From Heliopora coerulea (Eukaryota; Cnidaria; Anthozoa; Scleralcyonacea; Helioporidae): DNA of 64,000 nt. Position 1 is the first letter of the stretch; each line of letters opens with the position of its first letter. Made by a program: the position numbers and the translations under genes. This document shows positions 51,893 to 61,859 of the stretch, piece after piece. The notes below the pieces were generated by a model. That model was not told the DNA's origin. It did no database searches and was given only the letters and a program-made list of their open reading frames with translations. The DNA is taken from assembly GCA_030142905.1 (NCBI GenBank), contig JASJOG010000217.1, forward strand, positions 186,001 to 250,000, in the 5' to 3' direction.

Positions 51893-52953
51893 CATCAACG
51901 AAGTGAGCAACAAAGAATTTGTTATTGAACAAGAATTAAGAGATATTTACAACAACCCAGAAACAGGTTATCAATCTGCAGAAAGACTTTATCAAAAAGC
52001 ATAAGAAAAGCGATTAAACGTTAGTAGAAAAATTGTGCAAGACTGGTTAAAAACACAAGATACTTTTACAAGATACAAACCAATCATTAAGAAGCATAAA
52101 TTTCAAAGAACATTTGTCAAAGATTTAGGTGATCAAATACAAATGGACTTGGTTGATATGGAAAAATATAGTAGAGAGAATAAAGGATATTTTTGGATAT
52201 TAACAGCTGTTAGTTGTTATGTATTCACCATTCCTGTTTACAGAAAAGATACTAAAAACATGACAAAGCTGTGGATGAATTATTAAAACAATTCAAAGAA
52301 AGGTTTGCAAAATACCCAAAAGTTGCACAGTTTGATGATGGAAAAGAATTTTACAATGTGGGCGTTAAAGAACTATTAAAAGAAAATAATGTTGAATATT
52401 TTTCCACAAATTCAGAAAGAAAAGCTGCTATTGTTGAAAGATTTAACAGAACTCTAAAAACAGCTATGTGGAAATACTTTTACAGCAAGGGAACTTATAA
52501 ATGGATTGATATCTTAAATGAACTTACAAATAACTATAATCAAACTAAACACAGTAACATATTAATAAAACCTGCTGATGTGAATAAGTCTAATAAAGAC
52601 CAAGTGTGGATTACACTATATGGTTATGGATTAGGCGATTTTCCTCTACCTAAATTCAGAATATCATTAAAAAAGGTTATGAAGCTAATTTCAGAGAAGG
52701 GATTTTTAAAATTGTAAAAGTATTCAGAGGTGGTCCAAACATGTATGAGATAGATCAAGAGGGAGAACCAATTATTGGAAAGTTCTATGAAGAGGAACTA
52801 TCTGCTGTGAATAAAAAGGATGATATGTATAGAGTGGAGAAAATATTAAAAAAGAAAAAAGTGAAAGGTAAAAATATGGTATTAGTAAAGTGGTTAGGTT
52901 ATGATAGTAAACATAATTCTTGGATACCAGAAGAAAATATTCAAAGTATATAA
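51888..52953 (+). pseudogene. Chromodomain-bearing integrase of Polinton-2
   Basis: Starts in AAAAATAAATGAAC. An early TAA (about 52.0 kb) is followed by DWLKTQDTFTRYKPIIKKHK, then IQMDLVDMEKYSREN (first Asp), KVAQFDDGKEFYNVG (second Asp) and RKAAIVERFNRTLKT (Glu). A frame break at 52.27 kb and another at 52.66 kb precede the C-terminus. The last 42 residues, DDMYRVEKILKKKK then LVKWLGYDSKHNSWIPEENI, form a chromodomain with the aromatic cage residues present (Y, W, W/Y region). Such domains steer integrases to modified histones in chromoviruses. Confidence 0.9.
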
Positions 52954-52962
52954 AATAAATAA

Positions 52963-54171
52963 ATGGCCGAAGGTGGCTTTGATGACATTGAAATGAAAAA
53001 CAGAAATATGGAAGAAGAAAACAAAAGAAATAATGAAGACTACGAAATAGACACAAGTTTCAACAACGATGATCATAACAATAGCATTAACATAATCAAC
53101 ACGTCTAATCCAAAAAGTAAATATAGTAGGGTTGACTATAGAAATTACATACCTGATGTGAAAAAAGATGCTGGATCTATAAGTAAATCAATGACTAATG
53201 GTAGAAAAAAATCTTTCAAAAAGATATCTAATGTTAGCCTTGAAAAGAAAAACGGACCAAATAATAGCATATTGTTAGACAACACTGTATTTGTTAGAGA
53301 CCTGTCAGGGAATATTTCCATTGAGTTTAAAGGTAAAAAGATTGGTAACATTAACAAGAACTTAGAACCTGAATTATTTAGCAGAAAAAATAAGAAATAC
53401 GTTGATGAGTCCAATGATAATATGAAAAAAACTCCTGCTGCTCTAGTAAACGACTCCTATGGACCAGAAGTTGTGAGCAACATTATTGAAAATTCTATGG
53501 AAAAAGTATCTGACAATATTAAAGATGACATAAAACTTAGAAAACAAGATGTAAGAGAGTTTGCAGGAGTTTTAGATCCAAAGGTACAAACACCACAGGA
53601 AAAAATAGAGTCTAGAAATACAACCAGATCACTGGAGACTAGAAGCTCTTTGAGAAACGGATTCAGAAAAGGAACAATTGTACAAATCATTAGAAAAAGT
53701 TGCAACTAAAAGCAGATAATATAAGACTAGAAAATAATGAAAAACCTATCCATGAAGAAACAAAATCTATCATTGATGAGGAAGCTAAAGAAAGTGATCT
53801 TGGAAGACTAGAAAGATTTAAGAAATGGGCAAAAGAAAATCTAGTAGGTTTATCAGCAGTTGCTATTGCTATCGCTGGTATTATCACAACAATAGTCATC
53901 AGAATGAGCAAAGTAATAAAGCAAGGGTCAAAGGCAGTGAATAGTCTTGCAAAAGCTATTGCAAACACTGCAAAGAAACTAGGACTACTCATAGCACCTA
54001 TACTGAATTTTAATTTCACAATTGTTAACATGGGGAGCAAAAGGTATTGAATTCCTTGCTAAAAATCTATGGTTACTAGCTATCGCGATAGCTTACTTTG
54101 TATATGATCAATATAAAGAAAGACTACAAAGTAGACAACATAAACACAAAAAATTTGTTATATTTTCATAA
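52963..54171 (+). pseudogene. Charged membrane-tail protein of Polinton-2
   Basis: Opens MAEGGFDDIEMKNRNMEEE after ATAAATAAATG. KISNVSLEKKNGPNNSILL and KNKKYVDESND follow. After a frame change at 53.70 kb come LERFKKWAKENLVGLSAVAI and a hydrophobic helix, then two more hydrophobic stretches (SLAKAIANTAKKLGLLIAPI, WLLAIAIAYFVYDQYK). Homologue of 14965-16188. Confidence 0.7.
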
Positions 54172-54181
54172 TAAATAAATA

Positions 54182-55708
54182 ATGATAACAACAAGATCAA
54201 AAGAACTTGAACCTGGATTTAGATGATCAAAAACGGCAGAAATCAAAGGAACAAGAACATGACACATTGTAACTTTAAATCCAAACAAAGGAAGTCCGGG
54301 TGAAGAAATTTACATCGATATACCAAAACTTAAAACAGACACTTGTTTAGTTCCAGACTCTCTTAATCTTCAGATTGATTTCAAGAATGCAAATGCAAAA
54401 TCATGGTTTCTTAACAACCTTAGCAAGCTCTTGTGTGAAAGATTTGTGGTGAAATTTGCAGGAGTTGTTTGTGATAATACTGGTGAGAGCATAATTGGTG
54501 TTTACAGGGATTTATGGAAAACAAGCAGTGAAAGAGATGACATGGTTGAGCATGGGATTGCAGGCGAAAACCTAAGAAAACTAATTTCTAAAGATGACTC
54601 AGGTGCATCATCTGGTAATAATTCGGAAGTATCTGATGGATTAATGTTTACTGTACATGGAACAAAACAAAAAATTAAACTAGGGAAAATCTTGGAAGAT
54701 CATGGTCAGTACACACATCACAGCATGACTAACAACCTCCAATACATAACTCTACCTAAAGCTACAGATATTATGGTTGCACAGTCTGGTCAAAACATTG
54801 AGGGATATACTCTTGAAAACCTTGAACTTGAGTATGAAACAGTGGAGAACCAATACTTGGTTAGTGATGTGATAAGTGAATATAATTCAGGAAGATTGCT
54901 ATCTTATGAACACATATCTCTGATGAAAACAACAGAGTGGGACAAAGACAGAACACTAATCAACAAAACTATCAACCTCCCAAGGAAAAGTATAAAAGCT
55001 GTTGTTCTGTTGTTCAGAAATAAGGCGGTTACAAACAGTGAGGAGTATGTATACCCTAATATCAAGAGTATAAAAGTAACAATCAAAGGGGTACCAAACT
55101 CAGTTTACACTCAGGGTATTCCAAAGTCAACACTCTTCGAGGAGGCTGGTAGAGTATTCAAACTCAATAGTAAAGACCAGTTCATATCAATACAGAAGTT
55201 CTATAAGGATCACTTTGCACTAGTTGTTGATCTCAGAACAGTGAACGACAGTTTTACTTCCAGAAATGGTAAAAAACTAGTTAATACACAATCTGGACTT
55301 TTATCAGAAATTAAAAAGAAAGCAACAACTGCAAACGTTATGTGTAAGATCTTTGTCTTGTCAGATGGACTTGTAAACATTGTAAACATTATTCTTGATG
55401 ATTGTGCAAGTGGAAAATTTGTAAAAAATAGAACTAGTGAACTTGTAAAACTAGCATTCAGTGCTAGACATTTCAATTTAAGTACTATTGTTATAACTCA
55501 GCAATTAGCATCTATTTCAAAACCTTACAGAGAAAATATTTCAAAACTGGTGACATTTTATAATCCAAATAGAAAAGACATGAATGAAATAATAGATTAA
55601 TATTTAGATGTTTCAGATAAAAAAGAAATTGATGAAATAAAAAAAATTCTAAAAACTAAAAAATATTCAAGATTAGAAATAAGTCTAAGACATCCTAATG
55701 GATACTGA
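54182..55708 (+). pseudogene. Major capsid protein fused in frame to the C-terminal half of the packaging ATPase
   Basis: The capsid part begins near 54182, with stops before 54.27 kb. Recognisable segments are CLVPDSLNLQIDFKN, KSWFLNNLSKLLCERF, DIMVAQSGQNIEGYTLENLE, RKSIKAVVLLFRNK and KFYKDHFALVVDLRT. At 55385 the capsid tail (FVLSDGLVNIVN) runs directly into the ATPase Walker B region (IILDDCASGK) and then TQQLASISKPYRENISK. The capsid stop, the intergene and about 120 ATPase codons including Walker A are missing. A TAA follows at 55598-55600, after which the ATPase frame goes on to 55708. The fusion comes from a deletion and is not a functional domain order. Confidence 0.85.
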
Positions 55709-55734
55709 ATAGAATAATTTTTTATATATAATAA

Positions 55735-56168
55735 ATGGAAAAAGTTGCTGAAGACAATGCTGCAGTTAACGATAATGTTAACAAAGATGTAAAAAAGAAA
55801 ATAGCAGAACTGATCAAACTATCTGAAGATGGGGAAATAGAACAATCTATAAAAAGCATCAGGAAAAATTATAAATAAAATCTATGTAGAATATGAGGCA
55901 AAACAAGCTGAAAAAGCAAACTGTTTTCTAAGAGATGCTATAATCAGTAGATTTTAGGATCTTTTGGGTGGATTAGATGCTATTGAAAGCAGTGAGGAAT
56001 TGGAAAAGGAACTAAAGTCTGATAAACTTTTAAGAAGAGATGTAAAATCTATTGTTGAAAAAATTAACACCATTCCAATCATTCCTAGGAATTATAAGTG
56101 GTGGAGTAACAGTTGGTAAACATGTGATCAAGCATAAAAGTTCTGATAATGAGACAGAAAGCAAATGA
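55735..56168 (+). pseudogene. Conserved small protein downstream of the ATPase, Polinton-2 copy
   Basis: Starts in TATATATAATAAATGG: MEKVAEDNAAVNDNVNKDVK then ELIKLSEDGEIEQSI. Frame changes lead through GGLDAIESSEELEKELK to a hydrophobic end and SSDNETESK. Homologue of 12630-13071, in the same position relative to the ATPase. Confidence 0.6.
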
Positions 56169-56214
56169 AGTGAAGCACACTAAAGTTTAAAGATTATGAA
56201 AGTTTTTTTGGTTT

Positions 56215-57211
56215 CTAAGTTAAGTCAACTACATTCATGACTGTTTTGACAGGATTTGCATTAATATTATACCATTTTTCACAAAAAAGTTCTTTCATCC
56301 ATAATTCCTTGTTTAAACATAAAAAATGCAATATCTCCTTTAAACATTCCAGTTCCAGCCATATTCATTACAAAAGTAGAAAATACAAGAGTACTATCAT
56401 AATTCAAAGAACCAATTTGCATTTTACCACTCCCATTCAGATAATTAGAAGTAAAATTTGCTAATTTCACCCCATTACAATAAACAGAACTTTTATTAGT
56501 TTGTGGTGAATTACCATTCCAATGTACTGATAAACTACACCATTTGTTAAGTTCACCAGCATTTGCATTGGTTTTAAATGGAACAATAGCACCAGCATCA
56601 GTTCCTATTTTAATAAAAACACCTGGTCCATTTGCTAAAACAAGACTTTTTGTTTCTGAGAAAGCAACAAACCAATCACCCTGCCTGAAAAAACAATTCC
56701 TTAACCAATAACTACTTCCATCATAACCTTTCAATCTATAAACCATGAAAAAATTTATTATTTTTGTTGGGTTAGATGATAGAGATAAATTTATGTCTGA
56801 AAAAAGAACTGATCTTGCAGTGAATTCCATGTAATATCTGTTATTCACTCCGTTTGCTACATTACAAAGAATAGGTTTCAAACCGCCATTTTGCTTAGCA
56901 TGATTTTCATTAAATGTTTGATCAAAAATATAAGATATTTTTCCGTTTGATCCATTATAAGTAACTTCAGGGCTAAGCGCTTTGTCAATCTTATAATATG
57001 CGAGTGAATTTTTAATTTCATTCAAAACTATTGTTTCCCAAAGCAAATCATATATGAAACTCATGTTTGTAATGTCATTATCATTAGCTGGTTTATTTTT
57101 TATAATTGCTTTGTTCAGAATAAGTTTTCCAGTGATTTCTCCACCTTTTTTGGTTTATACACTCTTCATTTTTGTTTTCATCATCCTTGTGATAACCATA
57201 ATATAAACTCA
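56215..57211 (-). pseudogene. Fibre-like protein A of Polinton-2
   Basis: Starts MSLYYGYHKDDENKNEE (57211). After frame changes, one shaft-type repeat (GGEITGKLILNKAIIKN) leads into a lectin/LamG-like head open from 57064 to 56279: INFFMVYRLKGYDGSSYW, WFVAFSETKSLVLANG, LNKWCSLSVHWNGN and KSSVYCNGVKLANF. It resembles the fibre heads of Polinton-1, but with different surface segments. It reads leftward near the right end rather than beside the penton. Confidence 0.7.
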
Positions 57212-57257
57212 TCTTTTATTATTAAATCTTATACTAATTTTATAAAAAATAGGTGTT

Positions 57258-57455
57258 TCATATGGATGCTCTTTTTTTTAATTTTAATTGTTTCAATTCT
57301 TCTTTCAATCTATTAATTTCTTCCATTAAGTTTTTGTTTTCTTCTTTATTCTTTTGTGATTGATGTTCATGTCTTTTTATAATTTCTTCCAACGATCTAA
57401 TCTTTTCTTCATCAACCCAACATTTCCATATATCTTTTATAAAAATGTATAGCAA
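57258..57455 (-). CDS. Small coiled-coil protein
   Basis: 65 residues. A hydrophobic N-terminus (MLYIFIKDIWKCWVDEEK) is followed by heptad-like RSLEEIIKRHEHQSQKNK and EINRLKEELKQLKLKKRA. It lies between the two fibre genes and reads the same way. It may be a real small gene or a leftover of a fibre shaft; unknown. Confidence 0.4.
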   Translation of the reverse strand: MLYIFIKDIWKCWVDEEKIRSLEEIIKRHEHQSQKNKEENKNLMEEINRLKEELKQLKLKKRASI

Positions 57456-57874
57456 TTTTATTAATTTATTTTATGAAAATAATATTTATGTAATGCTATA
57501 TTTTTGTATTAATCTCTCATGTTCTTTTTTATATCTTCATCAGACATATGATTTTTATAAACAATAAATTCATACATATTAATATCAGATTTTTCAGTAA
57601 TTATTGAATGAGTAATAACAAAATCCGTTTCCAGCCGATAATTTCAGAAAATAAAGTAGAAAACATACTCCAAAAAATAGTTCCATCTTGGACTCAAAAT
57701 TTGAGAAAACAAGTGGACACGGTGTTCAATAGTAATATTTCGAATTTATTACAAATTCATCATCAGACTAATTTACAAAAGCTGAACCTAGGTCAATATA
57801 TAGGCACAAGCGTGGTGACATCATACAGGAAGAATGTGTAGGCAGAAGAAATTAGAATGTGAATGAGTGATGTG

Positions 57875-59277
57875 TTATGTCAGGTCAAATAATGAGAGTT
57901 CTTTGCTGGCTTTGAATCCTACGTTTAGTTCTGGTTTTAGAGATTTGATGAAAAGTGCTTCCATTAGTAAAAGTCGGTTTTTGTTAAGTGAATTATTTGC
58001 ATATAGTATTTTGTAGTTGTTAATGTGTATCTGAGGAAGTGTTTTGTTCCTCAGGTTGGTTATGTTTTGTGTGACAGTGTCTTGTGCGTTCTTGCATACT
58101 AAAAAGTGTTGTCCTACTGCACTGGTGTCATGTTCATGAAGTCTTGTTTTGAAGCATCTTTCGGTTTTTCCAATGTAAGAATAGCCGCATCCAGGACAGG
58201 TTATTTGGTAAATGGCATTAGAACGGACTAAAGGAGGAATTTTGTCTTTGTTGGATGTGAAAAATGTGACCTTTTTAGTGTCATAAATAACTACAAATTT
58301 AACCGATCTTATAAAACATCGGCATAATTTCTTTAAACATGACTTAACAATATTTTCTCCTTGGGTTCCAAGGTAAGGCAGGCGAATCCAAATTTTAGGC
58401 AAATTGTCATCATTGGTTTGTGATTGAGATGAAGAACAGGTTTTAGCAGAAGTACTAACTTTACGTTTAAACTTGTTGATGAGGAGATGTTTCAAAGAAT
58501 TACGATATCCATTCCACGACATAAAAGACTTAATGTTTTTAACTTGGCTATCAAATAAGTTTTTAGTGCTGCAAATTTTGTGAGCGCAATCAAGGAGTGA
58601 TCTTATCCATGCAGTTTTTCTTTGAAATGGTTTGAAACTTGTAAAATGGGTGTATTGTCCAGTGTGTGTAGCTTTTCGGTAAATATCAGTTCCATCAGCA
58701 GATATTTTTATGTCTAAGAAGTGGACAATGCCATCTGGAAAGGTGTCAGCTGTAAAGCTTAAATTCTTGTCAAAATTGTTGATCATTTTGAGTAAGGTCG
58801 GAATGTTAGAAGGTTTGATTAGTAAAAGTGTGCCGTCTACGTATCTTTTATAAAATTTAATGGTACCAGAGTTGATTAAGTTGGAAATGACAGTTTCTTC
58901 AAATTCGGTTAAGATTATATTAGCGAGTACAGGTGCGAGAGAGAGGATCCCATTGAAACCCCATTGATTTGTTTGTAAATTTCATTGTCAAAAGAAAATG
59001 GAGTTTTGCTGCAGCAATCTTTGATGAGTTTTTTAAGTGTTTGCTTTTTCAGAGTGGTGTCGATTAGCTTAGATTCATAAATATGCTTTAAAATGATGTT
59101 GATGGTTCTAGTTAAAGGGACGTTGGTGAACAATGATTCTATATCAAAAGACACAAAGCAGTAACTTTCTTGAAACAAATCATTGGAAATATTTCTAATG
59201 CAATTTGCAGCATAGAAATATTCCCATTGATTTGTTTCAAGAAAGTTACCGCTTTGTGTCTTTTGATATAGAATCAT
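57875..59277 (-). pseudogene. Penelope RT-endonuclease, left arm
   Basis: Reads leftward in two frames: 59277-58915 (SFDIESLFTNVPLTRTINII, KQINGVSMGSS) and 58786-57875 (INNFDKNLSFTAD, HFLDIKISADGTDIYRKATH, WIRSLLDCAHKICSTK, then the nuclease CPGCGYSYIGKTERCFKTRL). A single frame break separates them near 58.92 kb. The RT N-terminus is missing. The catalytic box is RYVDGTLLL rather than YVDD. Confidence 0.85.
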
Positions 59278-60533
59278 TGTTCACCAATGTCCCTTTAACT
59301 AGAACCATCAACATCATTTTAAAGCATATTTATGAATCTAAGCTAATTGACACCACTCTGAAAAAGCAAACACTTAAAAAACTCATCAAAGATTGCTGCA
59401 GCAAAACTCCATTTTCTTTTGACAATGAAATTTACAAACAAATCAATGGGGTTTCAATGGGATCCTCTCTCGCACCTGTACTCGCTAATATAATCTTAAC
59501 CGAATTTGAAGAAACTGTCATTTCCAACTTAATCAACTCTGGTACCATTAAATTTTATAAAAGATACGTAGACGGCACACTTTTACTAATCAAACCTTCT
59601 AACATTCCGACCTTACTCAAAATGATCAACAATTTTGACAAGAATTTAAACTTTACAGCTGACACCTTTCCAGATGGCATTATCCACTTCTTAGACATAA
59701 AAATATCTGCTGATGGAACCGATATTTACCGAAAAGCTACACACACTGGACAATACACCCATTTTACAAGTTTCAAACCATTTCAAAGAAAAACTGCATG
59801 GATAAGATCACTCCTTGATTGCGCTCACAAAATTTGCAGCACTAAAAACTTATTTGATTGCCAAGTTAAAAACATTAAGTCTTTTATGTCGTGGAATGGA
59901 TATCGTAATTCTTTGAAACATCTCCTCATCAACAAGTTTAAACGTAAAGTTAGTACTTCTGCTAAAACCTGTTCTTCATCTCAATCACAAACCAATGATG
60001 ACAATTTGCCTAAAATTTGGATTCGCCTGCCTTACCTTGGAACCCAAGGAGAAAATATTGTTAAGTCATGTTTAAAGAAATTATGCCGATGTTTTATAAG
60101 ATCGGTTAAATTTGTAGTTATTTATGACACTAAAAAGGTCACATTTTTCACATCCAACAAAGACAAAATTCCTCCTTTAGTCCGTTCTAATGCCATTTAC
60201 CAAATAACCTGTCCTGGATGCGGCTATTCTTACATTGGAAAAACCGAAAGATGCTTCAAAACAAGACTTCATGAACATGACACCAGTGCAGTAGGACAAC
60301 ACTTTTTAGTATGCAAGAACGCACAAGACACTGTCACACAAAACATAACCAACCTGAGGAACAAAACACTTCCTCAGATACACGTTAACAACTACAAAAT
60401 ACTATATGCAAATAATTCACTTAACAAAAACCGACTTTTACTAATGGAAGCACTTTTCATCAAATCTCTAAAACCAGAACTAAACGTAGGATTCAAAGCC
60501 AGCAAAGAACTCTCATTATTTGACCTGACATAA
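59205..60533 (+). pseudogene. Penelope RT-endonuclease, right arm
   Basis: One open frame of 442 codons: IDLFQESYRFVSFDIESLFT, GVSMGSSLAPVLANIILTEF (RT motif B region), FYKRYVDGTLLLIK (motif C with Gly for the second Asp), HFLDIKISADGTDIYRKATH and WIRSLLDCAHKICSTK. The C-terminal GIY-YIG endonuclease is ITCPGCGYSYIGKTERCFK with LLMEALFIKSLKPELN. RT motifs 1-3 are lacking, so it cannot be a complete enzyme although open. Confidence 0.88.
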
Positions 60534-61289
60534 CACATCACTCATTCACACTCTAATTTCTTCTGCCTACACATTCTTCCTGTATGATGTCACCACACTT
60601 GTGCCTATATATTGACCTAGGTTCAGCTTTTGTAAATTAGTCTGATGATGAATTTGTAATAAATTCGAAATATTACTATTGAACACCGTGTCCACTTGTT
60701 TTCTCAAATTTTGAGTCCAAGATGGAACTATTTTTCGGAGTAATAACAAATTTTGATAATAATGTAATTCTTTCAATAAATGTTCTTTCAGAATAAGCAG
60801 TGAAATTTTCAATTTCTTCTTTATTTAAAAATATTTTACATCCAGAATTTGTTTCTCTATAATGTAAAGAAATGATACATTTTTTTTTAACTTTAGTTAC
60901 TTGTGAAGATGTTAATGGAAATTTTTTCACATTTCCAGTCAAATCACCTCCAATCCAAAAATTATTTGCACTTGATTTTATTTCCATTCCCAATATTCGA
61001 GATTTCCATGCATGTGTTTGATCCCAACATGAGAAAATTGTATCAAAAGAATTTCCTGTTGCAACTCCATTTTTTTTAAAAACTAGAAAAAAATTAAACT
61101 TCTTCTCTTGGAAGAGATGGATGAGAAGAAAATAAAAAATCCTTTCCTCGTGAAGAACGAATATTTTTTATTCCGTCTGAATCTGTTTCCATTTTTATAG
61201 AATCACTTGCTGCTACAGGATTAATGAATACTGCTCTAACTTTATCATTTTCATAAATCATATCTTTAATTTCGTTACTTGATCCGATT

Positions 61290-61641
61290 TTATACATAGA
61301 TTTATTCATATCTATATGCATTATTTTATAAAATTTTTTCTTTGGAACATATTCATTTAATTTTATAAAAGGAGTATATTCTTTTAATTTTTCTTCTATT
61401 AATGAATTTTCAGAATATCCATAAATACTTGTCATTTCATTTTTTAACTTATAATAAATATTTTCAAAAACATTTATCTATATATTCTCAACTGGAAGTG
61501 ATATCATCATTTGATTGATAGTTTCTGGGTATGTGGGTGTGGATTATTTTAATAGCGGGAAATCCCCTGTGACACTTGGGAAAAATTTGATAAAAAACAG
61601 TGATGAAAAAATGCACCAAAACCGGTATTTTGCATACTACT
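61290..61641 (-). repeat. Right TIR of Polinton-2
   Basis: Inverted partner of 42513-42863, ending CATACTACT. It contains the start of the fibre-B gene (ATG 61435) and the CCCCTGTGACACTTGGGAAA subterminal unit. Followed by AAACTA. Confidence 0.85.
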
Positions 61642-61647
61642 AAACTA

Positions 61648-61855
61648 GACATGCATCCTAATGAGAATGCATATGTGGGGGAGAGTGTTGTGAACTGGGT
61701 AAGATTGGATGACATGCACACACGTGATCGGAAATAAGTGCATTATACACGCATAACATGTTAATAGTTGAGTTGAAAAAGCGAGTCAAGCAAGTGAGAC
61801 CTTTAATAATATATTGGAAATTCTAATTCTATTTGTCTAAATTCTTTGGGAGGAA
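61648..61855 (+). repeat. Continuation of the BEL/Pao 3' end beyond Polinton-2
   Basis: Flank of the Polinton-2 duplication, non-coding, ending somewhere before the P2X7-like fragment. No clear CA end was identified, so the outer border of the BEL element is open. Confidence 0.35.
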
Positions 61856-61859
61856 GGGA

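Larger units (their letters stand above)
57624..60737. mobile_element. Palindromic (head-to-head) Penelope-like element
   Basis: 3,114 bp between 13-bp duplications GAGTAATAACAAA (57611-57623 and 60738-60750). Two 5'-truncated copies point outward from a centre near 59205. The arms (57666-59183 and about 59227-60742) are nearly identical, and only about 42 bp at the left end (57624-57665) are unpaired. Both contain the end of the Penelope RT and the GIY-YIG endonuclease. Inverted partial copies are a known outcome of Penelope insertion. Confidence 0.9.
57509..61435 (-). pseudogene. Fibre-like protein B of Polinton-2, split by a Penelope-like element
   Basis: The N-terminal part (61435-61094) reads YGYSENSLIEEKLKEYTPF, KIMHIDMNKSMYKIGSSNEI and SSRGKDFLFSSHPSLPREE. 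After a frame break a LamG-like head follows (60993-60751): ANNFWIGGDLTGNVKK, KCIISLHYRETNSGCKIFLN. The Penelope-like element enters here. Beyond it, at 57610-57509, the C-terminus resumes with INMYEFIVYKNHMSDEDIKK, matching the end of the Polinton-1 fibres (VLKYKKMTEKEI). The first codons lie in the TIR and are therefore present at both ends of the element. Confidence 0.65.
42513..61641 (+). mobile_element. Polinton-2: 19,129-bp Polinton/Maverick carrying two later insertions
   Basis: The ends start AGTAGTATGC on both sides and are flanked by AAGCTA/AAACTA (one mismatch), a 6-bp Polinton duplication. The TIRs are long (about 350 bp). Without LINE-B and the Penelope insertion it is about 14.8 kb. 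PolB and most small genes read leftward; penton, integrase, membrane protein, capsid and ATPase read rightward from 51.24 kb; the fibre genes read leftward from the right end. Compared with Polinton-1, penton and fibre genes have moved. Almost every gene is broken. Confidence 0.93.

Noticed and set aside
54182..55708. Natural capsid-ATPase fusion protein
   Set aside because: The junction drops Walker A and about half of the ATPase and lies at a short repeated sequence; Polinton-1 has two separate genes.
59205..60533. The 442-codon Penelope frame as an active gene
   Set aside because: It lacks RT motifs 1-3, starts at the palindrome centre and has YVDG in the catalytic box.
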